IMG/VR virus record: IMGVR_UViG_3300037189_020067
Location: 1 to 40,806 of that record
Strand: one strand, 5' to 3'
DNA from: a virus
DNA length: 40,806 bases
Each line of letters opens with the position of its first letter. Positions within the stretch are counted from its first letter, which is position 1. The position numbers and the translations under genes were made by a program. Of the stretch, positions 6,407 through 13,262 are shown one piece after another. The notes beneath the pieces are model-generated. The model made no database searches. It saw nothing but the letters and a program-made list of their open reading frames with translations, and had not been told where the DNA came from.

Positions 6407-7146
6407 TCTTGAGTTCCCGCCTTTAAAATCTTACTTGCCGCGCCTAAAATTCTTTTAAAATTGCTTTCTTTTATTTCATCCCCTGCCAGCCAGTTTTTGA
6501 TATAATTTCTTGAAAATTCTAACCCCTCAAAAATTCCCAAGCTTGTTTTTACAATGTAGGCGGTGCCTTCCGCTTCTAACTCTTTTATTGATCTTGGCAA
6601 AAGATTTTCGCCATGATTTAAAGTTTCACCATCTTCGTTTTTATGAAGTAAGCAGTGCGCCATTTCATGAATTGAGGTTTTAAAAAAATCACTTGCTAGG
6701 GGGTTTATTGCTATCAAGTTTTGATTTGGTTTCGCGTACCCTTGGCAATTGCCATTGACCATAGCGAATTTTTCCACCTTAATTTCCAAAGCTGCTAAAG
6801 CCTTTTCTAAGTCAAAATTTGCTGGTAATTCTTGCTGATAATCCGCGCCGCTTGTGTCTGACAATTTGAACCAATTTTTTTTCTTGATGTAAAAAGTTTT
6901 GATCTTTGTTTCATCCTCTTTATCTTTTAAAGATACTGGCAGCATCAATTCAATTGCTTTAGCTCCTTTTTTTACTTGCCGCCCTAAGCCTTGCCAGCCT
7001 TTGTAAGTGTTGATTGGCTCTAATTCTTGCATTTGAACGCTTGCCAGCCATTGGTTGCCTAGTGAGTAATTATGAAATAATTTATAGCATTGCGCCGCTT
7101 TGGCTGGCTTGTCTAAAATTTCGTTTAAAAATTGGTTGTAATTCAT
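6403..7146 (-). CDS. ArdC-type anti-restriction protein with HExxH metallopeptidase domain
   Basis: A 247-residue protein with two parts. Residues 1-95 resemble the ArdC single-strand-DNA-binding domain: W33 (NQWLAS), YKGWQGLGRQVKKGAKAIELMLP at about 48-70, and a Y/F-IKKKNWF block at 85-93. Residues 110-245 are a zincin-like domain with HEMAH at 160-164 (HExxH) and KELEAEGTAYIV at 188-199 carrying a likely third ligand. Known ArdC proteins of plasmids and phages enter with DNA or are made early and protect it from host restriction. The leader is AAACAGGGGCGAAAA. Together with the methyltransferase it forms an anti-restriction set. Confidence 0.85.
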   Translation of the reverse strand: MNYNQFLNEILDKPAKAAQCYKLFHNYSLGNQWLASVQMQELEPINTYKGWQGLGRQVKKGAKAIELMLPVSLKDKEDETKIKTFYIKKKNWFKLSDTSGADYQQELPANFDLEKALAALEIKVEKFAMVNGNCQGYAKPNQNLIAINPLASDFFKTSIHEMAHCLLHKNEDGETLNHGENLLPRSIKELEAEGTAYIVKTSLGIFEGLEFSRNYIKNWLAGDEIKESNFKRILGAASKILKAGTQE

Positions 7147-7162
7147 TTTTCGCCCCTGTTTT

Positions 7163-7303
7163 TTAGTTTTTAATTGATTTTTTGCAACGGCTACAAATTG
7201 CTTTTCCGACTTCTTTAAGTTTTGAAGTTTGTAAAATGCTTTTACTTACAAAAATTTTTTCTTTTGTGAGATATTTTCCACAACATTTTGAATAAATAAT
7301 CAT
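7163..7303 (-). CDS. Small zinc-ribbon-like protein, first gene of the leftward operon
   Basis: A 46-residue protein with two cysteine pairs, C7-C8 (SKCCGKYL) and C37-x-x-C40 (ICSRCKKS), separated by a lysine-rich stretch; it resembles a tiny zinc ribbon. The leader AAACAGGGGCAAAAAAT matches the operon's conserved block. It is the promoter-proximal gene, 46 bp downstream of the -10 element at 7349-7354. Small zinc fingers in this position are often transcription-related or host-takeover proteins; that is inference. Confidence 0.6.
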   Translation of the reverse strand: MIIYSKCCGKYLTKEKIFVSKSILQTSKLKEVGKAICSRCKKSIKN

Positions 7304-7348
7304 ATTTTTTGCCCCTGTTTTGTTATTTGTTTTTTGTGGTGTGCCATC

Positions 7349-7377
7349 ATCTTAAGCTGCAAGAAAATAATAGTCAA
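7349..7377 (-). promoter_or_regulatory. Sigma70-like promoter for the leftward early operon
   Basis: On the minus strand TTGACT (7377-7372) is followed by a 17-bp spacer and TAAGAT (7354-7349). Five of six -35 bases and four of six -10 bases match the sigma70 consensus at ideal spacing. The first gene starts at 7303. This is the best promoter seen in the window. Confidence 0.7.
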
Positions 7378-7636
7378 GTAATTAATTAAAGAAATTGTAA
7401 AATAATTTAAAAAGAATTAGATCAAGGGGCAGTAGGGCGCACGCAATAAAAGAAAGATAAAGCGTAAAAAAAACAAAAAATAATTTAAAAAAGATTTTGT
7501 AAGGAAAGGAAAATAGGCAACTGATATTTGTTCTCAAAATCGTGACTTGCTTTCCTAAAATTTTATATGTACCAATTGGAGAAAAACTAGAGATCGCCCT
7601 TTCTTTATAAAAAAAAGAATGTATAAAAAAACCACT

Positions 7637-7685
7637 AGCGGTTATTTCGCAAGAAATAATCGTTCCCCCTTGGGGGCGGAGGGGG
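7637..7685 (+). promoter_or_regulatory. GNRA-capped hairpin plus C/G-run hairpin upstream of terminase
   Basis: AGCGGTTATTTC (7637-7648) pairs with GAAATAATCGTT (7653-7664) through 12 bp with two G-T wobbles, closed by a GCAA tetraloop. Directly after, CCCCC (7665-7669) can pair with GGGGG at 7672-7676 or 7681-7685. No T-run follows, so this is not a plain terminator. It may be an RNA leader element or a protein-binding site near the packaging start. Confidence 0.5.
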
Positions 7686-7719
7686 TAAAAGAACTTGAAA
7701 CAAGGTTAAAAACTTTATT

Positions 7720-8250
7720 ATGGAAAAACAAAAGCTGACGCGAAAAGAAAAAAAAGAAATAAATAAAAAACTTTGGCAGAATGCTACTTCTGAAGCTCGC
7801 TCTTTAGTTAAGAGTGAAAGAAAAGAAATTATTACAAGTTTAAGAGCTGATGATGAATTGACGTGGCAAGAGAAATTCTTAGAGGCAATAAAATTAGGCT
7901 TGAATATGGCTGAATGTGCCAATGCTTGTGCTAAGGGATTGGGTGATATTTATGATGAGTTTGATGAGAATGAGGATTTCAATAAAAGATACGCACGCGC
8001 GCGAGAAATAGCTAACGATCTTAAAGCTGAATTTTTAGAAACAATAAATGAGGAGCCTCCTCGTGAAGGCTTTGATGCGCAAGGTAATAAATTTTATGAT
8101 AAAACAGAATTGCAATGGCGCAAAGCAAAAGAAGATACGACAAAATGGATACTGGCGATTAGAGACCCAAAAAAATTCGGGAATAATAGCAAGGTTGATA
8201 CAACTGTTAGCGGCGTTATGACAACCAAGATAATCCGCGATGATATTTAA
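7720..8250 (+). CDS. terS: Terminase small subunit
   Basis: A 176-residue protein. After a charged N-terminus, residues about 49-90 (QEKFLEAIKLGLNMAECANACAKGLGDIYDEFDENEDFNKRYARARE) follow the small-terminase pattern of an HTH-like unit that reads 'FLE..A.G.n...A...'. The C-terminal part with LQWRKAKEDTTKWILAIRDPKKFGNNSKVD is typical of this family. By family it binds the packaging site and regulates the large subunit. It is the first rightward gene and lies upstream of terL, with a nuclease and tRNA between. No strong Shine-Dalgarno sequence precedes the start. Confidence 0.8.
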   Translation: MEKQKLTRKEKKEINKKLWQNATSEARSLVKSERKEIITSLRADDELTWQEKFLEAIKLGLNMAECANACAKGLGDIYDEFDENEDFNKRYARAREIANDLKAEFLETINEEPPREGFDAQGNKFYDKTELQWRKAKEDTTKWILAIRDPKKFGNNSKVDTTVSGVMTTKIIRDDI

Positions 8251-8253
8251 TTT

Positions 8254-8691
8254 ATGAAATTTGGCATTATTTTTATTGGAATATTTTGCTTTTGGATTAT
8301 TCTAGCTTATGCTTCTAATCCAGCCCCCAAAACTTCTAATTGGAAAATAATCGAAGCAATTGACGGCGACACTTTAAGGGTCGAAATACCCGCAATGCTG
8401 CCTTTGAAATATTCGATTAGGATCGGTGGAATTGATACGCCCGAAAAAGCTGGTCGCGCTAAATGTGAACAAGAAGCTTTGCTTGCTGAAAAAGCCTCTG
8501 AATTTACTAAAAATTTGGTAAAGAATTTAAAGACTTTTGAGATAAACAATTTAAAACATGATAAATACGGCGGTCGATTGCTGGCAAGCGTTAAGATTAA
8601 TAATATTGATGTTGGGCGCGCTTTGCAAAAAGAAGGCTTGGCTAGGATTTATCACGGCGAGAAAAAAGAAAGTTGGTGTGATAAAAGGTAA
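8254..8691 (+). CDS. Secreted thermonuclease (SNase family)
   Basis: A 145-residue protein. Residues 1-20 are a signal peptide ending AYA-SN (an AxA site), so it should be exported. The SNase fold follows: IDGDTLRV (36-43), IRIGGIDTPE (55-64) and KYGGRLLA (104-111) supply the Arg, Glu and Arg that match the catalytic trio of staphylococcal nuclease, and LQKEGLARIY (124-133) is also typical. The family cleaves DNA and RNA with Ca2+. It starts 3 bp after terS, in the packaging module. Export to the periplasm would keep it away from phage DNA; it could degrade competing incoming DNA or free DNA at lysis. Role inferred. Confidence 0.88.
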   Translation: MKFGIIFIGIFCFWIILAYASNPAPKTSNWKIIEAIDGDTLRVEIPAMLPLKYSIRIGGIDTPEKAGRAKCEQEALLAEKASEFTKNLVKNLKTFEINNLKHDKYGGRLLASVKINNIDVGRALQKEGLARIYHGEKKESWCDKR

Positions 8692-8705
8692 CAATTAAGA
8701 ATAAC

Positions 8706-8780
8706 GCCGTGGTAGCACAACAGCAGTGCATCATTCTTGTAAAATGGAGGTTCTGGGTGCAAATCCTAGTCACGGCACCA
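8706..8780 (+). tRNA. tRNA-Thr (anticodon TGT), CCA encoded, unusual D and T loops
   Basis: A full cloverleaf folds: acceptor GCCGTGG/TCACGGC (one G-T), D stem GCAC/GTGC, anticodon stem TCATT/AATGG with loop CTTGTAA (anticodon TGT, reading ACA), a 5-base variable loop, T stem CTGGG/CCTAG, discriminator A and encoded CCA. G1-C72, C2-G71, G35 and U36 fit threonine identity. The D loop AACAGCA is only 7 bases with a single G, so the usual G18-G19 pair is missing, and the T loop TGCAAAT has G in place of T55. It lies between the nuclease gene and terL. Confidence 0.8.
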
Positions 8781-8786
8781 AAAACG

Positions 8787-8908
8787 CACTGCTTCGATCA
8801 TAAGAAGACTCGACAACAGGCAGCGGGTCGAAAGAGGGGGGAGATGTTTAGGGTTTTCGGAGAATAACAGTGCTTGTTTATTTCAAACTCTAATCTCCTC
8901 AATGCCTG
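8787..8908 (+). promoter_or_regulatory. Structured leader between tRNA and terL
   Basis: Nested pairings enclose this segment: CAGGCA (8817-8822) with TGCCTG (8903-8908), GGAGA (8840-8844) with TCTCC (8894-8898), and TTAGGGTTT (8848-8856) with AAACTCTAA (8885-8893, one wobble). Alternative pairings GCACTG (8786-8791) with CAGTGC (8868-8873) and CGAC/GTCG (8811-8830) would exclude part of that fold. The late motif GGTTTTCGGA lies inside the main stem. It could be a terL leader, a packaging-site element or processing signal for the tRNA. Confidence 0.45.
8852..8861 (+). promoter_or_regulatory. Late-region motif GGTTTTCGGA, copy 1
   Basis: The 10-base core shared with three later copies, 73 bp before the terL start. 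Here the flanks differ (GGG before, GAATAA after), so this is the weakest member of the set. Confidence 0.4.
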
Positions 8909-8924
8909 ATTTACTAATAATAAA

Positions 8925-10223
8925 ATGATAAAACTAAGCGATAAAATCGCACCAATATTTCATCCAGTCCACCGCGCAATTCGCGATAAAACAGCAGATG
9001 AATTTTGGATAAAAGGTGGGCGTAATTCCACCAAATCAAGTTTTGTCGCTTTGCAAATAGTTTTGGGCATCATGCAAGACCCTGACGCTAACGCCGTTTG
9101 TTTTAGAAAAGTCGGGGCTTTTATTAAAGACTCAATTCAAGCAACTATTCTTTGGGCTATTGATGAGCTTGGCGAGACAGAAAACTTTGCATCGATTAAT
9201 TCACCGCACGAAATCACTTATTTGCCGACTGGTCAAAAAATATTACTTCGCGGGTTAGATAAGCCAACAAAAATCAAATCAATTAAACTGCGGCGCGGTT
9301 ATTTTAAATATTTGTGGTTTGAAGAGGCTGACGAATATTCTGGCGATGATGAGATTAGAAGCGTTGAACAATCAGTTTTGCGCGGCGATAAAACTAAAAA
9401 GTTTGTGGAGTTTTTAACTTATAACCCGCCGAAAAATTCTAAGCATTGGATCAATAAATTAGCTGAAGAAAATGTTGATGAAAAATTTATTCATCATTCG
9501 ACCTATTTGGACATTCCGCAAGATTGGTTAAGCGAAAAAACATTGCAAAAGATTAATCGGTTGAAAGAAAATAATTATGAAGCCTACGTTCATGAGTATT
9601 TGGGGAAATGTGTTGGCAACCCCAAAGAGATTATTTTTAGCGGTAAATTTGAAGAAGCTGAATTTGAAACACCGCCTCTTAACGAACTTTACCAAAGCCG
9701 TTTCTTTTTTGGTGCTGATTGGGGGTTTGCCGCAGATCCCTCTGTGCTGATTAGGATGTTCATAAAAGACGATTGCCTTTGGATTGATTACGAAGCTTAT
9801 GCCGCACAAGTTGAAATAGATCACATTGGGCAAGTTATTTTTGACAAAATACCCGAATCAAGAAAGTGGCAAATAAAAGCCGATAATTCCCGACCAGAAA
9901 CAATTAGCAATTTGCGGCGGCAAGGCTTTAATATAAGCGGCGCAAAAAAATGGGGTGGCAGTGTTGAAGAAGGTGTTGAATATATAAAATCTTTTAGAAA
10001 GATTATAATCCACAAACGCTGCCCGAGAATTTTGCGCGAGTTTGAGACTTATAATTACAAGATCGATAAAAACACGCGGGAAGTATTGCCAGTGATTGAC
10101 GATACAAAATCTCGTATTTATGAAAAAGGAGATAAGATTGGCGTTAAAGACGATGGAATTGACGCTTGCAGATATGGATTAGCTGATTACATTCGCGGCG
10201 CAACTGATATAATTGCCTTTTAA
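8925..10223 (+). CDS. terL: Terminase large subunit (PBSX / Terminase_3 type)
   Basis: A 432-residue protein. Walker A is the variant GGRNSTKSS at 31-39, Walker B plus catalytic Glu is YLWFEEADEY at 129-138, and LTYNPP at 164-169 fits the coupling motif III. The C-terminal nuclease domain starts at FFGADWGFAADPS (261-273, Asp265 as metal ligand) and ends with the DDGIDACRYGLADYI motif near 409-423. By family it is the ATP-driven DNA-packaging motor and endonuclease that docks on the portal. The ATG lies about 145 bp after the tRNA and follows the structured leader. Length is normal for the family. Confidence 0.95.
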   Translation: MIKLSDKIAPIFHPVHRAIRDKTADEFWIKGGRNSTKSSFVALQIVLGIMQDPDANAVCFRKVGAFIKDSIQATILWAIDELGETENFASINSPHEITYLPTGQKILLRGLDKPTKIKSIKLRRGYFKYLWFEEADEYSGDDEIRSVEQSVLRGDKTKKFVEFLTYNPPKNSKHWINKLAEENVDEKFIHHSTYLDIPQDWLSEKTLQKINRLKENNYEAYVHEYLGKCVGNPKEIIFSGKFEEAEFETPPLNELYQSRFFFGADWGFAADPSVLIRMFIKDDCLWIDYEAYAAQVEIDHIGQVIFDKIPESRKWQIKADNSRPETISNLRRQGFNISGAKKWGGSVEEGVEYIKSFRKIIIHKRCPRILREFETYNYKIDKNTREVLPVIDDTKSRIYEKGDKIGVKDDGIDACRYGLADYIRGATDIIAF

Positions 10224-10272
10224 CTTTTATGAATTATAAAAATCAATACAATAACTTTTAACTTTTATTTTT

Positions 10273-10377
10273 ATGCTTGAATTTATTCTAATTTTAATTT
10301 TTGTAATTCTGCCAATTTTAGTAACTATTGGATCTTTGCGCGCTGGCTGGATAATTGGTAAAAAGTTGGGGAAATAA
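10273..10377 (+). CDS. Putative 34-residue membrane peptide
   Basis: A 34-codon frame encoding MLEFILILIFVILPILVTIGSLRAGWIIGKKLGK: one long hydrophobic segment (about 3-20) and a basic tail. No ribosome-binding site is visible. Support comes from its context, a run of several small membrane proteins between terL and the portal gene. It may be spurious. Confidence 0.4.
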   Translation: MLEFILILIFVILPILVTIGSLRAGWIIGKKLGK

Positions 10378-10419
10378 TTTTGATTTAAAAAATATGATTA
10401 AAAAACTTAATTTAAAAAA

Positions 10420-10515
10420 ATGTTTATACTAATTCCCTTTTTAATTTCCTTTTTAATTTCCTTTTTAATTTCTTTGCTTTATTGTGTTATAGTTTTAAAA
10501 TATTTCGACGAATGA
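10420..10515 (+). CDS. Putative 31-residue membrane peptide with FLIS repeat
   Basis: Encodes MFILIPFLISFLISFLISLLY and a short polar tail ending KYFDE. The hydrophobic segment is built from three in-frame copies of a 12-bp repeat, each coding FLIS. Its stop codon overlaps the next ATG (ATGA at 10512-10515), which favours a real, coupled gene. Function unknown. Confidence 0.45.
   Translation: MFILIPFLISFLISFLISLLYCVIVLKYFDE
10436..10471 (+). repeat. 12-bp tandem repeat, three copies
   Basis: CCTTTTTAATTT occurs three times without interruption and a partial fourth copy follows. The unit length keeps the reading frame of the small peptide it lies in, each copy adding Phe-Leu-Ile-Ser. Replication slippage would change the membrane segment by four residues at a time. 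Confidence 0.85.
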
Positions 10516-10739
10516 AAAACAAAAAAATATTGGAAGGTGATTATGTAAAAATAATTACCAAAGAAAAACCCTATTATGGTTTTGCCGTAATGTTAAAAAA
10601 TAATTTGTATGTTAAAGGACAGCTTTTATCTGATCTTGAAAAAAAATACAAAATTGTCAAAACAAAATGCAGATTTCAAAAACACAAATTTTTTCTTTTT
10701 AAAAAACTAACCGAAATTTTATCAAATGAACTATTTTAA
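10512..10739 (+). CDS. Hypothetical small basic protein
   Basis: 75 residues from the ATG at 10512 (MKNKKILEGDYVKII), which overlaps the preceding stop as ATGA; an earlier in-frame start at 10482 would add ten residues but lies inside the upstream peptide gene. The first half looks like a small beta-barrel (GDYVKIITKEKPYYGFAVMLKNNLYVKGQLL), the second is lysine-rich. It overlaps the next gene by 14 bp. Family unknown. Confidence 0.6.
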   Translation: MKNKKILEGDYVKIITKEKPYYGFAVMLKNNLYVKGQLLSDLEKKYKIVKTKCRFQKHKFFLFKKLTEILSNELF

Positions 10740-10995
10740 AAATTTCAAACAGAACAGAGAATATTTTGCTTTGGTAAATTATGCTGAATTTTTAGAAGTA
10801 AAAACTGAAATTAATAACGGCGTAATTTTTAGAAGTTATCTTTTCCAAACTAATATTGGGAAATTTGAAAAAAGTTTTCGAATTACTAATGGTCATTTTA
10901 ATTCAATGAATGATAAAGACCTTGCGGAATTTGATAAAAAAAAGATAGAGCTTATAAAAGAAAAATTTCAATTTAAAGAAGTAATTAGAAAGTAA
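10726..10995 (+). CDS. Hypothetical accessory protein
   Basis: 89 residues (MNYFKNFKQNREYFALVNYAEF...), mixed alpha/beta by eye, no motif. It overlaps the gene before by 14 bp and is followed after 2 bp by the next, so the set is one transcription unit inserted between terL and the portal gene. Function not recognisable; typical of accessory cargo. Confidence 0.6.
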   Translation: MNYFKNFKQNREYFALVNYAEFLEVKTEINNGVIFRSYLFQTNIGKFEKSFRITNGHFNSMNDKDLAEFDKKKIELIKEKFQFKEVIRK

Positions 10996-10997
10996 AA

Positions 10998-11285
10998 ATG
11001 ATTAACATACTCGATCTTTTTAGAGAAAAATTTAAATTAAACAGCGAATCGTTTGGTGATATTTTATATGTTAATAAAGCACCTTCTTTTTTTAAAGAAA
11101 ATTATCAAGAAGAAAAATTTTTACTTTTTACAAAAAAAGGAAGTTATGATTTTCAAAAACATTGTCCTTGTGGTGATGATGATTGCTTAGATAATAATCA
11201 AATTATTTTTATAGCAACAGAGCCTCCAACTAATTGGGAAGAAATGGGATTGCCTAATTTTAAAAAAGAATGGCATGAATGTTAA
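10998..11285 (+). CDS. Hypothetical protein with CPCGDDDC metal-binding-like motif
   Basis: 95 residues. The sequence HCPCGDDDCLDNN at about 54-66 puts one His and three Cys within ten positions, a plausible zinc or iron site. The N-terminus is lysine-rich, and the C-terminus has EPPTNWEEMGLPNFKKEWHEC. No family recognised. It belongs to the run of small accessory genes before the portal. Confidence 0.6.
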   Translation: MINILDLFREKFKLNSESFGDILYVNKAPSFFKENYQEEKFLLFTKKGSYDFQKHCPCGDDDCLDNNQIIFIATEPPTNWEEMGLPNFKKEWHEC

Positions 11286-11325
11286 ATCTAAAATTCCAAG
11301 AAAAATTTAATTTAAAAAAATAAAA

Positions 11326-11448
11326 ATGATTAGTATAAATGTAAATTGGTTTATTGATGGTTTTTTATTAGCAGCAATTTATTTTTTTGGTTCGATGTTT
11401 TTTTTGGCGTTTTTTTTCTATATTATGGATTGTTTATTTAAAGAATAG
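11326..11448 (+). CDS. Small membrane protein (40 residues)
   Basis: Encodes MISINVNWFIDGFLLAAIYFFGSMFFLAFFFYIMDCLFKE, nearly all hydrophobic from residue 8 to 35 and phenylalanine-rich. The codons are strongly T-rich, as expected for such composition. Its TAG at 11446 is 3 bp before the next start. No Shine-Dalgarno sequence, but gene packing supports it. Function unknown. Confidence 0.5.
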   Translation: MISINVNWFIDGFLLAAIYFFGSMFFLAFFFYIMDCLFKE

Positions 11449-11451
11449 AAA

Positions 11452-11727
11452 ATGTTTAAAATTTTTAGAAAATCAAAACCAATACATGAGCAAGTTCTTT
11501 TGTTTGCAAGCACTTTACTTCCCGATGAAAAAATAATTGTTTCAATAAGAGATTTTTACGAAATACTTAGGTGTAGAGATAAATATGGCTATCCAATAGT
11601 GAGTTATTGCCAAAAAGAATTTTACATATTAAATATTCAACTTGAACGCGAAACAATAAATAACTTCCCCCGAGCTGAATTTGGCGATAAAAGAACCAAC
11701 CGCAATTTTGAATTAAAAGATGTTTAA
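11452..11727 (+). CDS. Hypothetical accessory protein
   Basis: 91 residues (MFKIFRKSKPIHEQVLLFASTLLPDEKIIVSIRDFYEILRCRDKYGYPIV...). It contains two cysteines and a basic N-terminus, with no recognised motif. It overlaps the following membrane-protein gene by 8 bp. Part of the terL-portal accessory run. Confidence 0.6.
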   Translation: MFKIFRKSKPIHEQVLLFASTLLPDEKIIVSIRDFYEILRCRDKYGYPIVSYCQKEFYILNIQLERETINNFPRAEFGDKRTNRNFELKDV

Positions 11728-11887
11728 AAACCTTTCACCATTAAAAATCTTACAAATAGCTCTTTTAATTCAAATCTTGATTTTAGTTTTTGCTTTGCCC
11801 TTTTTGCCAAGCTACTTTGTTTTTTTTAAAGTAATCGCCACAATAGCGATTTCGATGATATTAAGCTATTTTATCAATAATGTTTAG
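11720..11887 (+). CDS. Small two-pass membrane protein
   Basis: 55 residues with two hydrophobic segments (about 10-27, ILQIALLIQILILVFALPF, and 30-50, SYFVFFKVIATIAISMILSYF) separated by a Pro-Ser turn. The gene overlaps its upstream neighbour by 8 bp and the portal gene by 8 bp, tying it to the late operon. It resembles holin-like or exclusion peptides in layout only. Function unknown. Confidence 0.6.
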   Translation: MFKNLSPLKILQIALLIQILILVFALPFLPSYFVFFKVIATIAISMILSYFINNV

Positions 11888-13262
11888 CAAAATCTTTAAG
11901 CCAGAAGAACTTAAAAGCTACGGCGAGACTAGGTTAAGCTTATTGCAGCTATTAAGCGGTAATTATGAGTACAAAAATAGCCCTACGGAGTTTTTAAACT
12001 ACTACACTGAAGCTTGTCCAGTCTTTACCGCGACAAAGATGATCGCTGATGCTGGTTCGTCAATTAAGCTAGTAATAAAAGATCGCAAAAAAGACGAATT
12101 TATTTACAGTCACCCTTTTCTTGAGCGGTTAAAAAATCCAAATCCATTTGTTGACGGCGAATTATTGTTAAAAGAAGTGATTAGCTATTACTTGCTCACT
12201 GGCAACAACTATTTAAATGTGGTTCAAAGTCTAAATAAAAAAGATGTTATAGAACTAAATGTTTTTGCGCCAAACAAAATTACAATTCAGAAAAATCAAA
12301 ATGACGGCTATGCTGGCGAATATAGTTACACAAACGGCAATCAAAATTTAGTCTACACAAGAAATGAGCAAAAGAAATTTATTGATAAAATTGGAAATGA
12401 ATTAATTCATCTTCGGGATTTTAACCCCAATTTTTCTTCCGACAATTTAGTTGGCTCTTCTGCCTTTTTAGGCTGCCAATTAGAGATAAGCCAGTACGTT
12501 GCCGCAAGTGTTCACAATAATTCCTTACTTAAAAATCAAGCGCGCCCAAGCGGGCTTTTGACTTACAAAGGGAATGATCCGCTGATGGATAATCAAGTTG
12601 CTAAAATTCGTGAAATGATCGATAATAAAATGTCTGGCACAAGCAACACTGGCAAACCTGCTTTCTTAAACGGAAATTTTGAATGGAAACAGCTTTCCGA
12701 GTCAATCAAAGATATGGACTTTCCAACACTTAAAAAAATGGTTGCTGAATCCATTTACAATGCTGTCAAAATACCCTTGCCGATGGTAAGTCCCGATAAC
12801 ATGAGCTTTGCTAATATGGATGCGGCAAAATATGCTTTTTATGACAATGCGGTGCTGCCAGTGGTTAGTAGAATTTTAAAATTCTTCACTAAAAATATTT
12901 TAAGCAAATACGCTGGCTCTGAAAATTTAGAGCTTACATTTGATCCATGTTCAATTGATGCTCTTGAGTCACGCAAAGTTGACAATGCGCTGACAATCTC
13001 AAAAAGTGGTGTTTTAGCCATAAATGAAATTAGGGCGAGGCTTGGCTACGAATCAATCGATAATGGCGACTCTGTTTATCAACCAGCTAATCTTTTGCCA
13101 GTTGGTGTTGATAAATACACAATTGATAACCGCGAATCGCCAGCTTCTAAATCAGATAAAGCCGAATATATCCGCCTAATGAGTTCTATGAAAACAATTG
13201 ATGGCAAAAGGCTTTATACTGACGATGTAATTAAAAAGCAGCTTGAAGCTTTTTATGAGTAG
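11880..13262 (+). CDS. Phage portal protein (HK97 family)
   Basis: A 460-residue protein with the HK97-type portal order: NSPTEFLNYYTEACPVFTATKMIADAGSSIKLVI near the N-terminus, HPFLERLKNPNPFVDGELLLKEVISYYLLTGNNYLNVV (about 81-118), the clip/stem region with LNVFAPNKITIQ, and the C-terminal LGYESIDNGDSVYQPANLLPVG typical of the family. By family it forms the dodecameric ring through which DNA enters and leaves and on which the terminase docks. It follows the accessory run and precedes the MuF-like gene, the usual order. Full length. Confidence 0.92.
   Translation: MFSKIFKPEELKSYGETRLSLLQLLSGNYEYKNSPTEFLNYYTEACPVFTATKMIADAGSSIKLVIKDRKKDEFIYSHPFLERLKNPNPFVDGELLLKEVISYYLLTGNNYLNVVQSLNKKDVIELNVFAPNKITIQKNQNDGYAGEYSYTNGNQNLVYTRNEQKKFIDKIGNELIHLRDFNPNFSSDNLVGSSAFLGCQLEISQYVAASVHNNSLLKNQARPSGLLTYKGNDPLMDNQVAKIREMIDNKMSGTSNTGKPAFLNGNFEWKQLSESIKDMDFPTLKKMVAESIYNAVKIPLPMVSPDNMSFANMDAAKYAFYDNAVLPVVSRILKFFTKNILSKYAGSENLELTFDPCSIDALESRKVDNALTISKSGVLAINEIRARLGYESIDNGDSVYQPANLLPVGVDKYTIDNRESPASKSDKAEYIRLMSSMKTIDGKRLYTDDVIKKQLEAFYE

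Larger units (their letters stand above)
7304..7719. other. Divergent intergenic control region
   Basis: This 416-bp stretch separates the leftward early genes from the rightward terminase genes. It holds the leftward promoter (7349-7377), an AT-rich middle with no credible gene, and a hairpin-rich segment at 7637-7685. No rightward promoter of good quality is seen; GTGACT (about 7540) with TATATG 16 bp later is weak. No repeats suggest an attachment site. Packaging signals often lie beside terminase small-subunit genes, but none can be identified by eye. Confidence 0.5.

Noticed and set aside
7635-7922. Open frame of 95 codons on the minus strand over the terS start
   Set aside because: Shadow of terS and its leader; proline run comes from the G-rich leader, and composition is unlike a gene.
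8700-8924. tmRNA
   Set aside because: The tRNA-like part is a continuous full cloverleaf with an anticodon arm, and there is no tag reading frame or split acceptor.
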